Part shown: piece by piece, positions 4,674 to 8,320 of the stretch
Position numbering within the stretch: position 1 is the first letter of the stretch
Layout: each line of letters begins with the position of its first letter
NCBI GenBank assembly: GCA_903848435.1
Contig: CAINGG010000191.1
Span: 1 to 8,320 of the forward strand
Reading direction: 5' to 3'
Origin: an uncultured Actinomycetes bacterium
GTDB lineage: Bacteria > Actinomycetota > Actinomycetes > S36-B12
DNA: 8,320 nt
The notes under the pieces: generated by a model
Databases searched by the model: none
Told to the model about the DNA's origin: nothing
Seen by the model: only the letters and a program-made list of their open reading frames with translations
Program-made: the position numbers and the translations under genes

Positions 4674-6172
4674 GCGGACTCCTCTGCCAGCAGACGCAGC
4701 TCGTCGACGGTGCCGGACACGAGATCCTGCGCATCGGGCACGAGGTCGGCGTCGACCGCGTAGCCGATCGTGATGGTATCGGCATACGAGAAGATCGTGG
4801 CGGTCATGGGCTGGTCTCCTGAGCAGGGCGCGAAGCCCACGACCTGGGATACCTCGGTGCCGGCGAAGGTCATCGTCGAGCGCGGACCCGGCACGTTGGT
4901 CAGCACGCCCACGGCCTTATTGGCGAAGAAGTCGGTGAGGGCGACACTGACCGGGCGCGGCGCTGCTGAGATGCCGCGCTGGATCCCGAAGGTCAGCACA
5001 GGCTCGTCGGAGTTCTTGATGCGGTTCATGCGCGATCGAGTCGCCTGCAGTCGCTCAATCGGATCGGCCGGCTCGAGGGGGAGCACGGCCATCACGAGGG
5101 CGAAGTAGTTGCCGAGATCCTCGGGCAGGTTGTCGGCGATGGGCACGAGGTTGACCGGCACCATCCAGGCGACCTCCGACACCGACGTGTCGCCGTTGGC
5201 GTGCAGGTAGCGACGCAGCCCGCCGCCCACAGCGGTCAGGAGCACGTCGTTGACACTCGCGCCGTGACGATGGCCGATGCGCTTGACCTCGGTGAGTGAC
5301 AGCGGGGGAGACCACGCGACGCCCTTGCGCCTGCCGGGAGTGCCAGACCACACGGTCTGCACGCTGGAGCCGCGCAGGGCGAGCTTCGCTACTGATCCGG
5401 TCGTGTTGGCCAGTCGGTTGTCGATGCCCAGGGACTCGAAGGCATCGATCAGCCGGCCGGGATGTCGCATGAGTTGCAGCCCCAACTCGATGTCGTCGCG
5501 TACGGCGTGCATCCCATCGCGCAGCGCGCGAGATGTAGCGGTGGCGAAGGCGCGCGCCCCGTCGGCCATTGCCTCGGCGGTCGCCGACGCGATGCCTGCG
5601 GCCACTGCCAGGGGTCCGCCTGCTCTGCGCGCGCGGCCCACCATGGCCGAGACCTGGGGATCCTCGGTGTCGCACAGGCTCAGCATGACCTGCGTCAGGC
5701 GCACGCCATCGGCGATGGCGTGGTGGAAGCGCGCGACTATGGCCGAGCCTTCGGTGCCGTCCTCCAGGACCACCCGCTCGACCAGGGTCACCTCCCACAG
5801 TGGCCGGTCGCGGTCGATCGGGCTCGAGCGCCGCTCGGCGACGTAGGCCTCGAGCTCCTTGACGCCGGCGGGCGATGGCAATTCGACACGGCGCAGGTGA
5901 CGGGTGATGTCGAAGTGCGGGTCGGTCTGCCAGGACCACGCGGCGTCGATGAGGGCGGATGTCGGCAGTGTGCTCGACCGGGCCGATTGGACGGCACGAC
6001 AGGCGAAGACCGGAAAGCGCTGCACGACGCGCTCTTGGATCACGTCGACAAGGTCATCCCAGGCCGGACGTCCGCGCATGAGCATGACGCCGTCGATCAC
6101 CATGAGGTTGTTGGGGCGGTCCATGGTGAGCCACAGCGCATCCTGCGCGCTCATGGAGCGGGATTCCGCCAT
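4670..6172 (-). CDS. Wax ester synthase / diacylglycerol O-acyltransferase (WS/DGAT) family protein
   Basis: This 500-residue protein belongs to the bacterial WS/DGAT (Tgs-type) family, which transfers the acyl group of acyl-CoA to fatty alcohols or diacylglycerol to make wax ester or triacylglycerol at the membrane and on forming lipid droplets. The length is slightly above the usual 450-480. The catalytic HHxxxDG motif is intact as HHAIADG (150-156, H151 and D155). Other family blocks are MSAQDALWLTMD (7-18), RDRPLWEVTLVE (121-132) with the conserved PLW, SVNDVLLTAVGGGLRRYL (306-323) with the ND pair, MVPVNLVP (337-344), LGNYFALV (353-360) and LTNVPGP (424-430). An alanine-rich helical linker (about 187-250) joins the two halves. 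ATG 6172 is chosen because GGAGG sits 5 nt before it; Met7 is the alternative start. It heads the DUF1622 and DUF1275 genes and is divergent from acetoacetyl-CoA synthetase. The substrate preference (wax, TAG or another acceptor) cannot be read from sequence. Confidence 0.92.
   Translation of the reverse strand: MAESRSMSAQDALWLTMDRPNNLMVIDGVMLMRGRPAWDDLVDVIQERVVQRFPVFACRAVQSARSSTLPTSALIDAAWSWQTDPHFDITRHLRRVELPSPAGVKELEAYVAERRSSPIDRDRPLWEVTLVERVVLEDGTEGSAIVARFHHAIADGVRLTQVMLSLCDTEDPQVSAMVGRARRAGGPLAVAAGIASATAEAMADGARAFATATSRALRDGMHAVRDDIELGLQLMRHPGRLIDAFESLGIDNRLANTTGSVAKLALRGSSVQTVWSGTPGRRKGVAWSPPLSLTEVKRIGHRHGASVNDVLLTAVGGGLRRYLHANGDTSVSEVAWMVPVNLVPIADNLPEDLGNYFALVMAVLPLEPADPIERLQATRSRMNRIKNSDEPVLTFGIQRGISAAPRPVSVALTDFFANKAVGVLTNVPGPRSTMTFAGTEVSQVVGFAPCSGDQPMTATIFSYADTITIGYAVDADLVPDAQDLVSGTVDELRLLAEESA
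4679..4684 (-). promoter_or_regulatory. Ribosome-binding site for DUF1622 within the acyltransferase 3' end
   Basis: GAGGAG, read in the other frame as the two glutamate codons near the acyltransferase C-terminus, lies 5 nt before ATG 4673-4671. With the ATGA overlap it indicates coupled translation with reinforced initiation. Confidence 0.6.
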
Positions 6173-6177
6173 GGCTT

Positions 6178-6182
6178 CCTCC
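6178..6182 (-). promoter_or_regulatory. Strong ribosome-binding site for the WS/DGAT gene
   Basis: GGAGG followed by 5 nt (aagcc) precedes ATG 6172-6170. This fixes the start at Met1 rather than Met7. It shows that this message has a 5' leader, unlike the leaderless starts suggested for the ligase and DUF1275 genes. Confidence 0.65.
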
Positions 6183-6190
6183 GACGTCTT

Positions 6191-6209
6191 CGGCAGTCGA
6201 TCGCTGCCG
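6191..6209. promoter_or_regulatory. 19-bp imperfect palindrome between divergent genes, possible operator
   Basis: CGGCAG (6191-6196) and CTGCCG (6204-6209) are exact inverted copies flanking TCGATCG, which itself contains the palindrome CGATCG. It lies in the 80-bp divergent gap, just before the acyltransferase ribosome-binding site. The size fits a dimeric repressor site such as a TetR-family operator, or a leader hairpin in the acyltransferase mRNA. No regulator gene is present in the window, so this is only a candidate. Confidence 0.35.
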
Positions 6210-6223
6210 GGTGGCGGGGGCCC

Positions 6224-6229
6224 ACGCTA
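6224..6229 (-). promoter_or_regulatory. Tentative -10 box (TAGCGT) for the WS/DGAT-DUF1622-DUF1275 operon
   Basis: TAGCGT on the minus strand fits TANNNT and would give a leader of roughly 45 nt carrying the ribosome-binding site and the 19-bp palindrome. No good -35 box is visible at 17 nt. The hexamer matches the one proposed at 156-161. Confidence 0.27.
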
Positions 6230-6240
6230 CGCCCGATGAC

Positions 6241-6244
6241 AGGA
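6241..6244 (+). promoter_or_regulatory. Ribosome-binding site deciding the acetoacetyl-CoA synthetase start
   Basis: AGGA is followed by 8 nt and GTG 6253. This favours GTG 6253 over the in-frame GTG 6211 and ATG 6244, neither of which has a purine-rich site at suitable distance. An alternative reading of the same bases is a -10-like CAGGAT (6240-6245) 7 nt before the GTG, which would make the message leaderless. Both support the same start. Confidence 0.45.
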
Positions 6245-6252
6245 TGTCGCGC

Positions 6253-8271
6253 GTGAGCGAGCCTGCCTGGGTGCCGGACCCGGCACGACCCACGCGCATG
6301 GCGACGTTCGCCCAATCGGCGGGCGAGCGGGTCGGACGCGACCTGTCGAGCGCGCAGGCCCTCCACGACTGGTCGATCGAGGACGTCGATGGCTTCTGGT
6401 CGGCGGTGTGGGACCTGCTCGGCATCGAGGGTGAGCGGGCGGCGACCGCGGCCGAGCCCGCGACCTTGCCCGACGCCCGATTCTTCCCCGGCGCTCGACT
6501 CAACCTGGCCGAGAACTACCTCAAGCATGTGCCCGGTCGCGATGACGCGGGTCTGCCCATCGTCGTGCAGACGGCGGAGGTGGGCGACGGCGTCAGCGTG
6601 GTGGCCAGCGTCGATCGCGACGAACTCGTGCAGCGGGTCGCGGAGACCGCGGCCCTGCTCCGCTCGCGCGGGGTGGCACCGGGTGACCGTGTCGTGCTCG
6701 TCCTTCCCGTGGGCATCGACGCACTCGTCGTGACGCTCGCGGCACTGGCGGTCGGTGCGACCGTGGCGAGTGCGTCACCGGAGTTCGGCGTACCCGCCAT
6801 CGTCGATCGCTTCGGGCAGCTCGACCCGGTCGTCATCGTCGCGACCACGTCCTATCGATGGAACGGCAAGCGCCATGACCGCCGCGACCACCTTGTGGAG
6901 CTCGTGCGCGAGCTGCCGTCGGTGACCACCGTGCTTGTCGTGCCCGGCGCCGACGACCCGACCAGCCCTGTCGACCCCGATGTCGTCGATCTGCCGCGGC
7001 TCGCCGCTCGCTTCGTCGCCGGATCCAGTCGCCTGATCCAGGTCGACCTGCTGCCCGAGGCGCAGCGGCGCCACGCCGGTGCCGAACCGCAGTACCTCCG
7101 CCTGCCGTTCGACCACCCGGCCTATGTGCTCTTCTCGTCGGGGACGACGGGCAAGCCGAAGTGCCTCGTGCATCGCGCCGGTGGCTTGCTCGTCAAGCAC
7201 CTCGTCGAGATCGCGCTGCACGCCGATGCCGGCCCCGGGGATCGGCTGATGTTCTTCACCACGACCGGCTGGATGATGTGGAACTGGGAGGTCTCCGCGC
7301 TCGCGACGGGGGCAACCCTGGTGTTGCACGACGGGGCGCCCACGTATCCGACGGCTGATGCGCTCTTTGACGTTGCCGAGATTGCCGAACTCACACACCT
7401 GGGATTGGGCGCGCGACTTGTCGACGCGATGCGCACGGAAGGCTCGCATCCTGGCCAGGCGCGAGACCTGTCGCGCCTGCGCATGGTGCTGGTCACGGGC
7501 TCGCCGCTGAGCGAGGCGTCGGCGCGCTGGCTCGTCGATGAGCTCGGTCCGGCCGTCATGCCCAATCCCATCTCCGGGGGCACCGACCTCGTGGGCTGCT
7601 TCCTGGCCGGGTCGCCGATGCGCCCCTTCTTTGCCGGCGAGCTGCCCGGACCGGGACTGGCCATGGACGTTGATGTGTATGCCGACGATGGCGCGCCGAC
7701 AACGGACGCCACTCCGGGCGAGCTCGTGTGCCGCAACTCTTTCCCCACCGTTCCGCTGCGCATTTGGGGGGATGACGAGGGTTCGCGGCTGCGTGCCACC
7801 TACTTCGAGCGCTTTCCCGGCGTCTGGACGCACGGAGACCTCACGTCCAAGATGCCGACGGGGGGCTTTGTCATCCACGGTCGCTCGGACGCCACCTTGA
7901 ATGTCGCCGGTGTGCGTATCGGCACAGGCGAGGTCTACTCAGCACTGGAGCACGTGCCAGAGGTCGTCGACGCTCTCGCTTTCGCCCAGGCGTGGGAGGA
8001 CGACACCCGCATGGTGCTGCTCGTCGTGACCGCACCGTCCGCAAGCCTCGACGACGGCCTGCGCGAGCGCATCCGCACGACCCTGCGCGAGCGCGGCTCA
8101 CCCCGTCACGTGCCCGCTGTCATCGTCGAGGTCGAGGAACTTCCGCGCACGCTCACGGGCAAGCTTGCCGAGATTGCCGTGGCCGACACCGTCAACGGCC
8201 GCCCGGTGCGCAACCGCGATGCCCTGGCCAATCCCCAGGCCCTCGACGCGATCGCCGCCGCACTGGCCTGA
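6253..8271 (+). CDS. Acetoacetyl-CoA synthetase (acetoacetate-CoA ligase)
   Basis: This cytosolic ANL-superfamily ligase converts acetoacetate, ATP and CoA to acetoacetyl-CoA, AMP and PPi, feeding ketone-body or leucine-derived carbon into acyl-CoA pools. With GTG 6253 it has 672 residues, close to the usual 650-660. In order: an ACAS-type N-terminal segment (DVDGFWSAVWDLLG, 44-57), FFPGARLNLAENYL (77-90), the ATP-binding loop SSGTTGKPK (295-303), FTTTGWMMWNWEVSAL (335-350), ISGGTD (440-445), the hinge block GRSDATLNVAGVRIGTGE (543-560) and catalytic K637 in LTGK. The FTTTGWMMWN, ISGGTD and DATLN..GVRIGT blocks are characteristic of acetoacetyl-CoA synthetases rather than acetyl-CoA synthetases. 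The frame is open upstream to 6211, but homology begins around MSEPAW and AGGA supports 6253. It is divergent from the acyltransferase operon, so acyl-CoA supply and lipid storage could be co-regulated. No thiolase or CoA-transferase gene is adjacent within the window. Confidence 0.93.
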   Translation: MSEPAWVPDPARPTRMATFAQSAGERVGRDLSSAQALHDWSIEDVDGFWSAVWDLLGIEGERAATAAEPATLPDARFFPGARLNLAENYLKHVPGRDDAGLPIVVQTAEVGDGVSVVASVDRDELVQRVAETAALLRSRGVAPGDRVVLVLPVGIDALVVTLAALAVGATVASASPEFGVPAIVDRFGQLDPVVIVATTSYRWNGKRHDRRDHLVELVRELPSVTTVLVVPGADDPTSPVDPDVVDLPRLAARFVAGSSRLIQVDLLPEAQRRHAGAEPQYLRLPFDHPAYVLFSSGTTGKPKCLVHRAGGLLVKHLVEIALHADAGPGDRLMFFTTTGWMMWNWEVSALATGATLVLHDGAPTYPTADALFDVAEIAELTHLGLGARLVDAMRTEGSHPGQARDLSRLRMVLVTGSPLSEASARWLVDELGPAVMPNPISGGTDLVGCFLAGSPMRPFFAGELPGPGLAMDVDVYADDGAPTTDATPGELVCRNSFPTVPLRIWGDDEGSRLRATYFERFPGVWTHGDLTSKMPTGGFVIHGRSDATLNVAGVRIGTGEVYSALEHVPEVVDALAFAQAWEDDTRMVLLVVTAPSASLDDGLRERIRTTLRERGSPRHVPAVIVEVEELPRTLTGKLAEIAVADTVNGRPVRNRDALANPQALDAIAAALA

Positions 8272-8274
8272 TCC

Positions 8275-8288
8275 GAGCCTCAAGGCTC
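8275..8288 (+). terminator. Weak hairpin after the acetoacetyl-CoA synthetase gene
   Basis: GAGCCT, CA, AGGCTC forms a 14-base palindrome starting 3 nt after the stop codon; realistically it makes a 5-bp stem with a TCAA loop. No T-run follows. It could be a weak or rho-assisted terminator. The remaining bases to 8320 show no gene. Confidence 0.35.
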
Positions 8289-8320
8289 TGCCGCCCCCGC
8301 TCGGGCCGGACCGGCGTTCA

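Noticed and set aside
5055..5939. A 294-codon minus-strand frame inside the acyltransferase gene
   Set aside because: It is a shifted frame of the same strand, Arg- and Pro-rich, with no domain. The overlapping frame holds the HHAIADG acyltransferase.
6211..6252. Upstream starts for acetoacetyl-CoA synthetase (GTG 6211, ATG 6244)
   Set aside because: Neither has a ribosome-binding site at useful distance. GTG 6253 does, and the family N-terminus matches from there.
6775..7878. A 367-codon minus-strand frame opposite acetoacetyl-CoA synthetase
   Set aside because: It is antisense to a gene with intact catalytic motifs, is rich in Arg, His and Gln, and shows no recognisable fold. It is a shadow frame.
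1..8320. A defence island, secondary-metabolite cluster or mobile element
   Set aside because: All identified genes are metabolic or membrane families with similar composition. No nuclease, toxin, transposase, integrase, PKS or NRPS signature was found on either strand.

Overview
This 8.3 kb window is GC-rich (about two thirds G+C by eye). It is densely packed, with GTG and ATG starts, 4-bp start/stop overlaps and several likely leaderless starts. The gene families (YbdK/GCS2 ligase, MpaB/DUF2236 oxygenase, WS/DGAT-type acyltransferase, DUF1622, DUF1275, acetoacetyl-CoA synthetase) and the TANNNT-N6/7-start arrangement point to an actinobacterium (Actinomycetota). I cannot name a genus from the sequence alone. 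The layout looks like chromosomal metabolic DNA. I saw no tRNA, rRNA, CRISPR array, transposase, integrase or phage gene.

Left block, 1-3531. A possible partial minus-strand gene runs off the left edge (1-148, doubtful). Reading right from 185 are a YbdK/GCS2 carboxylate-amine ligase (185-1336) and an M20D amidohydrolase (1333-2526), joined by a GTGA overlap. A 64-bp, nearly perfect palindrome (2521-2584) contains the amidohydrolase stop codon. It separates this pair from a DUF2236 (MpaB/latex-clearing-like) oxygenase (2635-3531).

Middle block, minus strand, 6172 down to 3528. A WS/DGAT-family O-acyltransferase (4670-6172) is followed by a DUF1622 membrane protein (4257-4673, ATGA overlap) and then a DUF1275/YoaK membrane protein (3528-4247). 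DUF1275 meets the oxygenase gene tail to tail, and both stop codons lie within one CTAG tetramer.

Right block. Divergent from the acyltransferase across 80 bp is an acetoacetyl-CoA synthetase (start chosen at GTG 6253, end 8271), followed by a small palindrome. The divergent pair suggests coordinated handling of acyl-CoA, acetoacetate and neutral lipid. The ligase-amidohydrolase pair suggests making and breaking an amide. Both functional links are inference from context.

I see no clear sign of a wholly new multi-gene system. The observations most worth a second look are the palindrome at 2521-2584, the coupled acyltransferase-DUF1622 pair, the coupled ligase-amidohydrolase pair, and the recurrent leaderless start geometry. 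No gene-free stretch exceeds about 110 bases.
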